NCBI GenBank assembly: GCA_034406715.1 | Contig: CP137878.1 | Span: 372,001 to 436,000 of the forward strand | Reading direction: 5' to 3' | Length of the DNA: 64,000 bases | From: Rhodotorula mucilaginosa | Taxonomy: Eukaryota; Basidiomycota; Microbotryomycetes; Sporidiobolales; Sporidiobolaceae | Shown here: one piece after another, positions 1-10,358 of the stretch | Position numbering within the stretch: the first letter of the stretch is position 1 | Layout of the letters: each line of letters opens with the position of its first letter | Translations under genes and position numbers: made by a program | Notes under the pieces: model-generated | The model's database searches: none | What the model saw: the letters and a program-made list of their open reading frames with translations, nothing else | What the model was told of the DNA's origin: nothing

Positions 1-838
1 TGCTCAAACCATGTACAGCTGGCCACAACTTGACGACCTCGCCGGCTTTTATGTCGACAAGGGAATCCATCTCTCGCAGCCGGGACACATCCTCACGGCG
101 AGCTTGATCGCGCGCGAGCTGATCCTGCAACTCTCGATCGGAACCAACGCCTCGTCTTCGGTCATCGACCTTTCCAAGGTGCATCCCGACAACAGCGGCC
201 CGAGCTGGCCTCACGTCGCGGCGTGGAGCGCGCAGCCCTTCGCTCCGACGCCCGAGGCGCCGTCTCCGGATGCGCCGCTGTCGCCCCTTCCCCCGGCCCG
301 CTGGCAGTACGGGCCGATGCGACAGTGGGAGTGCCTGTCGAGTCAGATCAACCATACAAAGGCGGCACTCGAGAACTCTGCCGTGGTGCAGGACGGGTGG
401 GAGATGATGATCGACCAATCCGACGGCGGAAGGACTCGAAGTAAATCGCGTCCGGGCTTCACTGCCAACTCGACCGACTCGCACCTCGTCTACGATCTCG
501 ACGGACGAGGGACGCAGGGCCCCACCGCGCTCCTGTACCGCCGGTCGTGGCGTGAGTCTGCCGACGCGCTGGTTTGGCTCGACCAAGACAAGTCCGCGGA
601 CGGTGCGAAGCGCCCGAGTGGACCTTCTTGTCCTGAATCTCCCGTACGCCTTCACGGCACATGGACGACTCCGACGACCCAGATGGTGCTCGACGAGATC
701 TGCGGCGGCGACAGCAGCTGGACGAGCAAGGCCGACTCGCAGAAGCCAACATACTTGCACGTCGTCACGGTCGAGCCGGATCGCGAAGAGAAGGAGGGCA
801 AGTACTTCAAGAGTTATGGGTTCGCGGTTGCAGGGTAG
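1..838 (+). CDS. SGNH/GDSL-type secreted hydrolase-like protein, C-terminal part (5' end outside window)
   Basis: The reading frame is open from the window edge (base 2) to a TAG at 836-838, so only the C-terminal ~278 residues are present. Near its start lies VDKGIHLSQPGH, which resembles the Asp-His block of SGNH/GDSL esterases (usually DxxH; one extra residue lies between Asp and His here). A downstream beta-rich segment follows, with HLVYDLDGRGTQG and ALVWLDQDK, like the C-terminal module seen after SGNH domains in fungal cell-surface proteins. The Ser block would lie upstream of the window. No convincing intron is seen in this part. The next gene, a GT90 glycosyltransferase, converges on it about 225 bases away, which fits a role in surface glycans. 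The esterase assignment rests on family resemblance only, and the substrate is unknown. Confidence 0.6.
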   Translation, partial: AQTMYSWPQLDDLAGFYVDKGIHLSQPGHILTASLIARELILQLSIGTNASSSVIDLSKVHPDNSGPSWPHVAAWSAQPFAPTPEAPSPDAPLSPLPPARWQYGPMRQWECLSSQINHTKAALENSAVVQDGWEMMIDQSDGGRTRSKSRPGFTANSTDSHLVYDLDGRGTQGPTALLYRRSWRESADALVWLDQDKSADGAKRPSGPSCPESPVRLHGTWTTPTTQMVLDEICGGDSSWTSKADSQKPTYLHVVTVEPDREEKEGKYFKSYGFAVAG

Positions 839-1062
839 AACAGCTATATAGAAGTGTACAGAGCAGATTAGAGTCATAGCGTTTGCATCGAGCTGGACGA
901 AAGATTATGCCTTTTTTGCGCCAGTCGGCGGCTTTTGCGGAATGGCACGACTGGCTGCGGAGCACACTCAAGCGGCTGGAAGAGAGAAGGCGATGTGAGG
1001 GCGATGCTTGCGATTCCGAAACGTTGCTCTACAACATGGCTGCTCGTGAGAATTGCATCTAC

Positions 1063-2800
1063 CTATTTTGTCGGTCCTTCCCAGGTTTTCCAACCCCGAG
1101 AGCATCCCATGGGTCCACCTTCGACTCGCTCCCTGGCGGCGCAGAGTGCAGGTTCGCAGTAAGCACCCCGTCGCATATATGCGCGTCCTGAGCGGGGCTC
1201 GTATACACTCACCGTGAGAGTTGGGTCTTGCAAAAGTCAACATCGACGTCCGAATGGTCGAGTTTGACGTCTGCCGCCTGCAGGTCTGCGTATTGGGACA
1301 GGATCGCCGCCAGCTGTTCCTTTGCCGCCTGCTTCGAGAGGTACGCGTCGGCAAAGGCCTCGGCGTGTTTGACGATCGACCGCGCATAGTCGTCGTGCTC
1401 GCGGAGCCAGCGGACCTTGTCGAGGAGGTCGCTGAAGTCCTCGGCGATCGGGACGTAGTGGACCCACGGAACGAGGAGCTTGTTGTGGGTGCAGAACCAA
1501 GCAGACTCGGTGAGGAGGGGTACGCTGCCGGTCTGTAAGATGGCAACGCCCCGCGACGAACCGAGGCCGCCGTCGATGTCGATGATGTACTTGAACTTGC
1601 TTTGCTCGTAGAATGACATCGGCTCGGAGAGCTGGATGCCCGCCTTCCGCAGGATGTCATCGTTTGTCGGCTGCGGGTAGAAACCCGTCTCAGGGTCGTC
1701 CGGACCGGCAGTGAGCGGGGGCATCGGCTTGGGCCGGAGCCTCGTCAAGCCAAAGTTGAGCATATCCTGATGCGCGTTCGCAAGTTGTACGGCTCGGAAG
1801 CGCGGGTTCGAATTCCAGTTGTCGGCGGCGAACGAAAAGCTGGCCGTGCCGCGAAAGATGACCTTGTCGACCTTTTCCTCCCATGGAGCGAGAGTTGACC
1901 GATTCGGCCAGACATAGTTGCCATTCGATCCATAGGCGACCGGATCAGGGATCGGAATGTCGAAATGTACGTCGGACGATCGCAAGGAGAAGATCAAGTA
2001 GCCGGAATCTGGCGTGAGCGTGTCCTTGGTGATCACCGCGGCGTCACCGGCATTGAAGACCGCATCGAAGCGGATAGGCTCTGTAGAGGGACACGATGCT
2101 CAGCACAACCTCTGAAAGCCTCAAAGTCGTAGTAGTCCGGAGAGAGCAGTTGCTTACCTTCGATTCCGTCGACGGTCCGAGTCAACATGCCTTCGTCCGC
2201 CATCTCGCGCATCGCCTTCATGACCCATACGAGACGGTTCACCTTATAGGTTTGCCGGAAAGTATGGAGAGGCCGGTACAGGATGTCCTTGCCGGTGTAG
2301 CGAATCCGATATCCGACAGTCAAGGCGAGGTACTCGAGCGCCGTGATCGCGTGCGTGGTGATCGGTCGCCGGCAGAGGCTGTCGGGAGCGGCATCATCAT
2401 CGGGACACACCCATGGCGCAAACATGTGGTCCCGGTACGGCTTGTAGAAATCGGCGACCGAGCGGTCGTAGAAATCGGGCGGCAACGCGACGTCGACCTT
2501 GACGAGGCCGCCCTTGCCGTCCGGAACCCGAATCCTTCGCAAGTCCAAGAAGAAGAAAGCTGTCGCGAGGAGGACGAGCACCGAGACGCCAACGACGACG
2601 CCGACGATGATGACTCTCCAGACGCTCCAGCGCTGAGGAAGCCGGACCGCGGCGGAGCTGGTGCGTGGCAGATCTTCGCCATCCTCCGAGCCGAGAGGAG
2701 AGTCGGGAAGGTCGTTGAGACTTGGCCTGCTCTGTTCGGTGGTGTGTAGTAATTCGTATGCGGCCTCGGGAGTTGCGTCCGCGTCTTTGCCAGGCAGCAT
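1063..2800 (-). CDS. GT90 (CAP10/Cxt1-like) glycosyltransferase, copy A
   Basis: Type II Golgi-type glycosyltransferase of the CAP10/KDELC family (GT90), which includes the Cryptococcus xylosyltransferase Cxt1. I read three exons: 2800-2158, 2080-1213 and 1132-1063, with introns of 77 and 80 bases, giving 526 residues. The ATG at 2800 is the first in frame. A signal anchor (RVIIVGVVVGVSVLVLLATA) sits near residues 65-90. It is followed by YKPYRDHMFAPW and the GT90 donor-site block YIIDIDGGLGSSRG, then LLVPWVHYVPI and the C-terminal helical tail. If the last intron were retained, the frame would stop at 1209. Splicing instead adds a tail ending in GCSRGWKTWEGPTK, also present in the neighbouring copy. 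Acceptor sugar and donor are not readable from sequence. A xylosyltransferase role is inference. Confidence 0.88.
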
Positions 2801-3270
2801 CCCGTGACTGAGGGACAGCAGTGTAGGCGGTACAGTCGTCACCGAACGACTCGGCCAGCGGTCGCAAGGGTCCTATAGCGTGCTCCGAGCCTGCAGCTGG
2901 TGTAGGTACGACGTCAAGAAGCCTCGTGTCGCTGCCGCGTGCATTGCCGGCGAGGAGAGCTGCCCAAGTCAAGTGTGTGCCTCGGACGGCTTATCCGCGA
3001 CGTCGTTCAATACATAGCTCGTTGTACTTTTAGCTGAAGCTTAAGAGCTCAATAGCGTAGACGCGCCGCGGTCGGAGTTCCGGCGGCCGACGACGTAACG
3101 CGACGCGCACGTTCCTTCGCGACTTCGGCGCTCCCCAGCTGCGGATCAGTCTGCCTCTCGTACGTGACTACGTATAGGATGCAAGCGCTGTAAGAGCGAG
3201 AGAACCCTGCGATACCGGAAAGTGTTCTACAATGATGTGGACCCCATGTAGTCTAAGAGCGCGCGAGAAT
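2801..3270. other. Intergenic spacer between the two GT90 copies
   Basis: About 470 bases separate the 3' end of copy B from the start of copy A, both on the minus strand, so it should hold the copy A promoter and the copy B 3' UTR. An open frame runs a little upstream of the copy A ATG but has no in-frame ATG of its own. No RNA gene or repeat was recognised. Confidence 0.5.
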
Positions 3271-4867
3271 CTATTTGTCTGTCGGTCCCTCCCAAGTTTT
3301 CCAACCCTGAGAGCATCCCATCGGTCCGGGTTCGATTTTAGCCCTGGGGAACGGTAGGATTTCGAGAGTGAGCTCGTAGTCCTGGTGGGCTCGGACGCTG
3401 CAATGGTCATGCTGCACTCACTTTCCACCGTTGGTCTTGCAAAAGTTGATCTCGACGTCCGAGTTGTCGAGTTTGACGTCCGGCGCTTGCAGGTCCGCGT
3501 ACCGGGACAGGATGGCGGCAAACTGCTCCTTGGCCGCCTGCTTCGTGAGGTACGCGTCGGCAAAGGCGGAAGCGTGTTCCACGATCGACCGTGCGTAGTC
3601 GTCGTGCTCGCGGAGCCACCGGACCTTGTCGAGGAGATCACTGAAGTCCTCGGCGATCGGAACGTAGTGAACCCACGGGACGAGGAGCTTGTTGTGGGTA
3701 CAGAACCAGTGCGACTCGGTCAGGAGCGGGACGCTGCCGGTCTGCAACATGGCAATCCGCCGCGACGAACCGAGGCCGCCGTCGATGTCGATGATGTACT
3801 TGTACTGGCTCTGCTCGTAGAACGTCATCTGTTTCGACAACTGGATCCCCGCTTCGCGCAGGATGTCGTCGTTCGTTGGTTGCGGGAAGTAGGCCGTGTC
3901 GAGGTCTTTCGGTCCGGCCGTGAGCGGGGGCATCGGCTTCGGGTGCACCGCGGTCATGCCGAGGTCGAGCAAATCGGGGTGGGCGTTTGAGAGCTGCACG
4001 GCTCGGAAGCGCGCGTTCGAGAACCAGTTGTCGACGGCGAACGAGAAACTGGCGGAACCGCGGAAGACGACCTTGTCGACCTTTTCCTCCCACGGGACCA
4101 GAGTCGACTTGTCTGGCCAGACGTAGTTGCCGTTCGACCCGTAACCGACCGGGTCGGGGATCGGGATGTCGAAATGCAGGTTGGACGACCGCAGGGAGAA
4201 GAGCAGGTAGCCGGAATCCTTCGAGAGCGTGTCCTTGGTGATCTGCGGCGAGTCGCCGGTACGGAAGACGGCGTCGAAGCGGATGGGTTCTGTGGGGGGA
4301 GCGATGATGCTGAGCACGACGGTGAAAGATTGCAGCAGCTGAGCACGCCGTGGGGAAGCAAACCAGCTCCTCACCTTCCACGCCGTTGACGGTCCGGGTC
4401 AACATGCCTTCGTCCGCCATCTCGCGGATCGTGTTCATGATCCATTCGAGACGGTTCACTTTGTAGGTCAAGCGGAAGACTTGAAGTGGTCGGTACAGGA
4501 TGTCCTTGCCGGTGTAACGGATGCGGTACGCGCCTCCCGAGGCGAGGTATTCGAGAGCGGTGATGGCGCGTCCGGTGATCGGTCGTCGGCAGCGACTATC
4601 GGGTGCGGCGTTGTCGTCGAGGCACGTCCAGGGAGCAAACATGTGATCCCGGTACGGCTTGTAGAAGTCGGAGACCGAGTGGTCGTAAAAATCGGGTGGC
4701 AATGCGACATCGACCTTGACGAGCGCGCCCTTGCCGTCGGGGATGTGGATGGTTTGCACACTGGTCGACCGGAACGACGACGCGAGGAGTACGAGCGCAA
4801 AGACGACGGCGACGCCGGCGACGATGGTGCTTCTTGAGCCGCTCAAACGCTGAGGAACCATGGGCAT
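3271..4867 (-). CDS. GT90 (CAP10/Cxt1-like) glycosyltransferase, copy B
   Basis: Tandem paralogue of the gene at 1063-2800. Exons are 4867-4375, 4289-3422 and 3343-3271, with introns of 85 and 78 bases; the product has 477 residues. The middle exon is exactly 868 bases in both copies and both introns fall at the same codon phases. A signal anchor (TIVAGVAVVFALVLLASS) lies just after the chosen ATG. The frame stays open upstream to another ATG at 5197, but that extension is low-complexity and basic, so I take the start that gives a short cytosolic tail. Conserved blocks are YKPYRDHMFAPW, YIIDIDGGLGSSRR and LLVPWVHYVPI. The last exon encodes a tail with GCSQGWKTWEGPTDK. The family transfers sugars in the secretory pathway; the exact reaction is unknown. 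Confidence 0.87.
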
Positions 4868-5440
4868 GGCGGCAAGGCGCTGCACAGCTTCGAGTCTGCG
4901 TGCCGCCGAGCTGGGTGTGCGTCGAAGAGTCGACCTGAGCTTCTTGCCGGCCTGCTGCCTGCAGCGGGAGTACTGTAGGTTGCGATAGGATTCGAGACGA
5001 CGGCGATCTTTATCGAGAGCGCGTCTCGTAGAAGCGTTCAGACCGGCGGTCACCGCTGGGTGCACGGCGTTGCTGGGCAGACTGATGGGACAGCGTGCAC
5101 TACTAGTTGTACAGTATAGAGAGCCAGCTGCAGACGCAGTACTTCGCGCGAATGTTGCGCGATCGATGCGTGAGCTACGAGGTCGAGATCGGCACATCTC
5201 GTCGGTTTATCCCAGTTTTGGGCAAGCGCGTCTAATTTCCTGCCGGCCCGATCAAAGCGCGTTTACCTGAAGTCGCACGCGACGCCGGAGCCGAGCTACT
5301 TTTCCCTTTCTGGCAAGTGTGTGTGCGGCTCTTTGCGTTGCTTCAGCGCCAAAGAAGTTTGTTCGGGTCGTCCTCGACAGCAACCTGCAGCTGCAACGTG
5401 TACAGTAACATAGAAGGCTAGCGTGCCAGGAGATGTGAAT
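4868..5440. promoter_or_regulatory. Divergent upstream region between GT90 copy B and the small membrane-protein gene
   Basis: About 570 bases lie between two divergently transcribed starts (4867 on minus, 5441 on plus), so promoters for both are expected here. The half nearer copy B is also open in its frame up to an ATG at 5197 and could be extra N-terminus. I recognise no specific site. Confidence 0.4.
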
Positions 5441-6185
5441 ATGCTCGGTCTGCCCGTCAACACGCGCGCACCACCTCGGTCCACTCGACGTGCTCTCTCC
5501 TCTGCTGCCGGCACCACCAGCAGCTCGTGGACGGCGAGTCGAAGCTCCGGCCGCCGCTACTTCGTGCTCGTCCTCTTGTGCGTGGCCGGCGCGCTGGTCG
5601 TCTCCCTGAATGCGCGGTCCGCGAAAAGGGCGCGACTCGAGCGTCGTTCGCTTAGCCGGCCACGGACTTCGTCGGGGTCAGTCCTCTTTCCATCCTCGCT
5701 CGGACCGACTCGAATCCAAAAGCTGACAAGATATATTGCGCTCTTTAGCTCCTTACGCAGGTTGTACGGCAAGGATCGAGTCGGCGCTGGCGCCGAAGTC
5801 GAACGCGCATGTGGCGAACGCAACAAGGGTTTGACCCTCTGGCTCGACGTCCTGCAAGGCCTCGAGTCGGAGTGTCCTACGCTCGAATCGCATGAGCGAG
5901 CACAAATAGTCAAGAATGCAAAGCATCAATGCGGGTCTTGGTGAGTTCCGTTGACCCTACCCGAGCCATGCACCCCAAGAATCGCATGCTGACTCTGCGC
6001 CTTCTTTGGTTGAATGAAGGTGTCTCTGGGACCTGGACGTGCCTGCGCACGTGGGCTGGTACCTCACCGGACCTTGCTTCGTTCCCTTCGCTGGCTCCCA
6101 TCCCGACTGCGACCATTGGTGGTCTGCGCGCCCGGGGCACGAACAGATCGACGACCTCGACCAGGACGACCTCGCAATAGAATAG
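5441..6185 (+). CDS. Small orphan type II membrane protein with cysteine-rich luminal domain
   Basis: I do not recognise a family. Splicing 5441-5676, 5761-5940 and 6020-6185 (introns 84 and 79 bases) joins three frames into one 193-residue protein. It has a basic Ser/Thr/Arg-rich tail, one transmembrane anchor (YFVLVLLCVAGALVVSL) and a luminal part with six cysteines. The third exon begins with CLWDLDVPAHVGWYL, holds PCFVPF and HPDCDHWW, and ends with an acidic DDLDQDDLAIE tail. Both introns have good donor and acceptor signals. Intron 1 is a multiple of three, so its splicing is less certain than intron 2, which is needed to keep the frame. The even spacing of Cys, Trp and Gly suggests a folded secretory-pathway domain. 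Its position beside GT90 genes hints at a role in surface glycan assembly; that is inference. Confidence 0.65.
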
Positions 6186-6430
6186 AGCCGGTCTCTTTCA
6201 TCACCGGGGGAGACGGCAGAAGATAAACTTATCGCAGTAGAGCTGGACAAGATGAATCCAAGACTTAGACCCTCGCGCCTGCGTCGTTTGTGGCGGGATC
6301 GGTTGGTGTCCGCGCGCGGCCATGAGAAAGCTTGTGGGGCAGTAGAAGAACAGCTCACGCGGAGAGCGGAGAGCGGGGATGCGAGGATGCGAATGCGATT
6401 GCAAGGATACAGAACGGTGGTCCTTCCGGA

Positions 6431-7181
6431 CTAGATACGTTTGTCGAACCAAGAGGTCCTTGAAGATGGCGGCGGCGCCTGCGAATCGTCGACGGGCGGT
6501 GTCTCGGGTTGAATGGCAGTCAAGCCTGTCGGTAGTTGGCTCGTGGATGGATCTCGTGCACGAGGGTCGGACGAAGGAGGAGGAGGACCAGTTCGCTCGC
6601 CAGTGCGATTCCCGCTCGTTTCGGACCGCGAGGCTCGTCGCGATTTGATCTCGGAGACGAGGGCCTGCATTCGTGCTGCTTCGGCTGTCTGTCGTGCTCG
6701 GCAGGTCTCCCTTTTGGTCAGTAGTGCGGTGCATTGATGGCGACCACGCAGCGATTTGGAAAGACAGAGAGGGAAATGGAAGTAAGAGGCGGTCAGTCAA
6801 CGCGAGCGCTCGAGAGCCAAAAGTCTGAAGCAGACCAAAAGGCGGGACTCACCACGCTCCAAGACTGCCAACTCCCCATGCGCCGACGGCCCAGTTCGCA
6901 GCGACCGCCACCTCGCCCCAAGGACTTTCGGCCCCGCCGCCGCGTAATGACCCTCTCCGTCCCGCTCGCGAAAAGATGAAGCGCATAGCCCCGACCGAGA
7001 CGCCGGCGACGATTCCAAACAGGAGAGAGTACCGCGCGCAGGGCATGTTGGGGAGGCGCTGCAGATCGGAGAGCGGGTCGATGGTCCGGACTGCGTCGAG
7101 GACGGTCGCCTTTTGCGGTGGGGCCGTAGACTCTGCTGCTGCGGAAGCAGAAGCCTCGGATTGCTGTATCGAGCTGGCCAT
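6431..7181 (-). CDS. COX20: Cytochrome c oxidase assembly protein COX20
   Basis: COX20 is a mitochondrial inner-membrane chaperone that presents newly made Cox2 for maturation. Exon 1 (7181-6853) encodes a short N-terminus, then LSDLQRLPNMPCARYSLLFG and a first membrane segment (LLFGIVAGVSVGAMRF), and ends at the tryptophan that begins the WETCR motif. A 142-base intron follows. Exon 2 (6710-6431) continues ETCRARQTAEAARMQ, the family's hallmark Cys-Arg-rich helix. It closes with a Pro/Ser-rich tail ending SWFDKRI. The tail is longer than in animal or yeast COX20. The product has 202 residues. The ATG at 7181 starts MASSIQQSEAS. Confidence 0.9.
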
Positions 7182-7730
7182 TCTTGCTTCCCTTCTGCGA
7201 GATTGGTGGTCTGGCGATCGGTACGCCGCTTGTGTTGCAAGTTGATGGCGACGAAGACAGGTTGCCTTGACGCCGCGAGGTTGTTGAGAGTCAGGCGCGT
7301 CGATATGGGTGCCTGCTGCGTTGACGTGTCTCTCCAAGGAAGTTGGACAGCTCCGAAGTCGGCGTAAGGCAGACGGTGCACGAGAGGGATTCGACGGAGC
7401 TGCAAATTTTCCGTTCGCCCGCGGCTGATGACATCTTCAGCTTCCGCCTCGTCGCCTATGCATTAGCATGGATGGCTAGATCATCCAGCATGCTCGGCCT
7501 ACCACTCCGGACATCGGCCGGACCAAAAAGGGCAACTCCGAAGCACCTGAAAGCGTCCTACCTCTTCGCTCTTTTCTCTGGCAGACTGACCATGCTATGG
7601 GTCATTATCAAGTCGGAGGGCGATCAAAGGCTCACCAGCCGGTGGCGCAAACACCTCTGATAGTGCACGCACTGCTCGATCGTGGAAGGGATGAAGGACT
7701 GCACGCAGCAAACCAGGAACCGAAAGTCGA
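7182..7730. other. Intergenic spacer, COX20 promoter side and GT92 3' side
   Basis: About 550 bases between the COX20 start and the GT92 stop, both minus-strand genes. The open frames in it lack family resemblance or splice support. It probably holds the COX20 promoter and the GT92 3' UTR. Nothing else was recognised. Confidence 0.4.
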
Positions 7731-9830
7731 CTACCCCTGCTCCTCCTTCGCCGTCCGACCGCCGCCTCCTTGTTGCTCCAACGGCATTCCGTTCAGAGTG
7801 GACAGTCCCTCTCGCTGCCAAAACTCGACGAGCTTGGGGTGCGGGTCGACCGTCGTCGGCTGGAGAAGCTCGCCCTTGCTCGACATTTCGCGCGCGACTT
7901 GCTCGCTGGCGGAAATCAACAAGGGCAGGTACAGACCAAACCAGCTATCGGCTATCGACCGATCGCGGACCGCTCCTCCGTCTGCATACGTCTCCGATTC
8001 GTCAAGAGATCCTTTCTTTTTATAGCGGGCTCGCGTCGGGTAACTCACAGAAGCTGTCTTTTTCGTGAAGCGGAACCCAGTCGTCTGACTCTTGGTAGAC
8101 ATCGTAGCTGCATCAGGATTGCCGACTGTCAGTGCGGTGACTCTCCGGGTTCCAGAAGGCGGCCAGGAGAGACATACTCCTTGCAGCCCGCCACGCCGGC
8201 CTTGTCTCGCCACCCGCCTTTTCGGAGCTTCTGCGCCACTTGCAACTTGCGCAGGCAATCCTGCACGCGCATCGGATCAGCATCACACTCAGATACACCT
8301 GCTCTGTACGTTGGCTCACCTCGAGATCTGCTCGCCCTCGACCGCCAGTCAACCGATAGTTTCACTCAGCGACAAAAGCTGAAAAGAGGCAAGAAGGTGA
8401 CTTACCGCGCTCGACATAGTGAAACATCACGAGCGGTTCATACACTCGCGGAGCGTAGTGCTTCCCCATGTAAGCCACCCCCTGCTCGCCCGTGCGAGCT
8501 CCGGCGTCGTTGGCGATGAGCTTGACCGGCTGACCGTCGGCCGTGATGATCTTGGCAGCCTCGCGGTCGAGCGTTGCATGCTTCAAGAAGTGCGCCCCCG
8601 GCAGTACCCAACCCTCTGATTGTTGTCGTGTATGGATCAAAGACTGCACGGGTCAAAAGGGTTAGTCTTGGCGGTTTAATCCTCTTCCGCCCGTCTCGCC
8701 ACAAGCTCACTTTGGTGAACGCGAGCTTGTCATATTCGAGCGAGTGGTAGAAGTCTCTGTGGATTTTACCGCGTCAGAAGAGGGCCCCAACGATCCCATT
8801 CGGAGAGAAGCTCTCGCACCTCAGCGTCTGCACGCGCAACAAGCTCGCCTCGTCCGGAAGCCTTTCCAGACCAGCATTCTTGAAGGACATTCTGGACACC
8901 ACAACGGCGTCGGCTCCCGTATAGAGCCAATTATCGAGGAGGATTCGCCGGAGGGGCTGATCCGGGACGTCGCTGAGCAGGATCGGTTGCGAGCGGTTGA
9001 GGCCGGTTAAGTAGGGTGTGGCGACATGGAATTCGTCCACGTCGGCTTCGAGGAGCCATTCCGTCGTCGGACCGTACGTGCGCGAGCAGGTCTCGAGCCC
9101 CGTGGTCTGATAGTGACCGGCCTGATCTGGGAATGTCGAGATAAAGCGTGAGCCGCGTCCTGCTGCCGAGCCAGCACTTGTGACTTACCGTGCGCAAAGG
9201 CGTGAAGCTTGACGGTACCCGCATCCATCCAGGGCTGAAGCATCTCTAGAGTGTTGTCCGTCGAGCCCGAGTCGTATCTGGGCAGGAACATGAGCGGCAA
9301 ATCCGCGCCTTGATGAGTTGGCATGTTTTCCCCCTCGAGCAAGCTCTTCTACGTACAGGTAGAAGCGGTCGACGCCCATGATCCGGTGCTGCAGTCGAGT
9401 ACATCAGCACATCGCGTACTCCGAAAGCCACGGACAGAGTGGGCAGCTTACGTAGAGCAACCATTCTGTAATGAACCGACCTTCCGTCCTGACGCTCGCG
9501 CAGATCGCGACCTGCCCGACCTCGGCTTCTGGTACCTCGACAAGCTCACGAAAGAGGCGTTGCACGGCGGCAGCTGAAGGACTGGTCGACGCGAGCAGCT
9601 GCGCTGGACAAGTCCTTTCGCTTTGACGATCAAAGATTGACGAGCTTGCGAGGAAGAGAAAGACCGCGACACCTGTCGAGGCGACAGAAAGCTTTAGCGT
9701 ATCTCGGGAGTAGACACCAGCCACTCTGAGCGCAAGAGAGAGAGAGAGAATCGCTGCACTCACCGAAGACAGCGAGGCGGAGAACATTGCGACCGCGGCC
9801 CGTATTTGCACCAGGTCTTGATGATTCCAT
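7731..9830 (-). CDS. GT92 (DUF23-type) glycosyltransferase
   Basis: Golgi-type glycosyltransferase of family GT92 (animal and plant members are galactosyltransferases). I read 11 coding exons: 9830-9764, 9672-9452, 9388-9357, 9277-9189, 9126-8820, 8756-8711, 8643-8406, 8327-8320, 8260-8178, 8107-8049 and 7981-7731. They sum to 1401 bases (466 residues) with every phase matching. The N-terminus is a signal anchor around VLRLAVFGVAVFLFLASSS. Family blocks follow: TEGRFITEWLLYHRIMGVDR, FYLYDSGSTDNTLEML, the catalytic EADVDEFHV (DxD) and HYVERD near the end. Exon 8 has only 8 bases. A further ATG 78 bases upstream is in frame, so the N-terminus may be longer. Donor and acceptor sugars are unknown. 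Confidence 0.9.
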
Positions 9831-10358
9831 GGCGCCGTGCGCGACTAGGCGTTCGAGGGCGTTTGGACGGAAGCAGCTCCTCACCCGAGCAGCCCGCAGT
9901 CTGTCCAAGTCACTGTCGGCCTGCAGCAGGACACGCTATAAGCGCGGGACTGCCCCGGGAGGAGTGATCGGAATGTGTGTACGGCGGTTTCGCGCTCAGT
10001 CGCGGTTGGGACGCGTGCGGCGCCGAGCAAGTTAGCGGGAGAGGCAAGCTGCAACGGACTCGCTCGCCGAGTCTTGAGTCCGGCATTGCCCCGAGTCCGC
10101 AGCGCGCCGACTCAAGCGTCGGAGAGAAGAGGTGGGGGCTCGTCTGACATGTGAAAGTCAGCCCGTCGTGGACTCCACGAGTTGCGCGCAGCCAAGCTGG
10201 AGTGCACACAGAGGCTTGCACGGACACACTCCTCTTGAACTCAGCGCAAGGAGGATCAAAGATTTTACGCGTGGCTCGCCGGAGAGGCCGGACCTCTCCT
10301 TCCCACCGTCTACCTTCGGGTCCACCAGCCATACGATACATCCCGCGAGAGGCGCCCC
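9831..10358. promoter_or_regulatory. Upstream region of the GT92 gene / 3' flank of PPWD1
   Basis: About 530 bases between two minus-strand genes. It should carry the GT92 promoter and the PPWD1 3' UTR. I see no conserved frame and no RNA gene. Confidence 0.4.

Noticed and set aside
2096-2749. 217-codon plus-strand open frame over the GT90 copy A first exon
   Set aside because: Antisense shadow; a similar shadow occurs over copy B, as expected from their homology. No recognisable protein.
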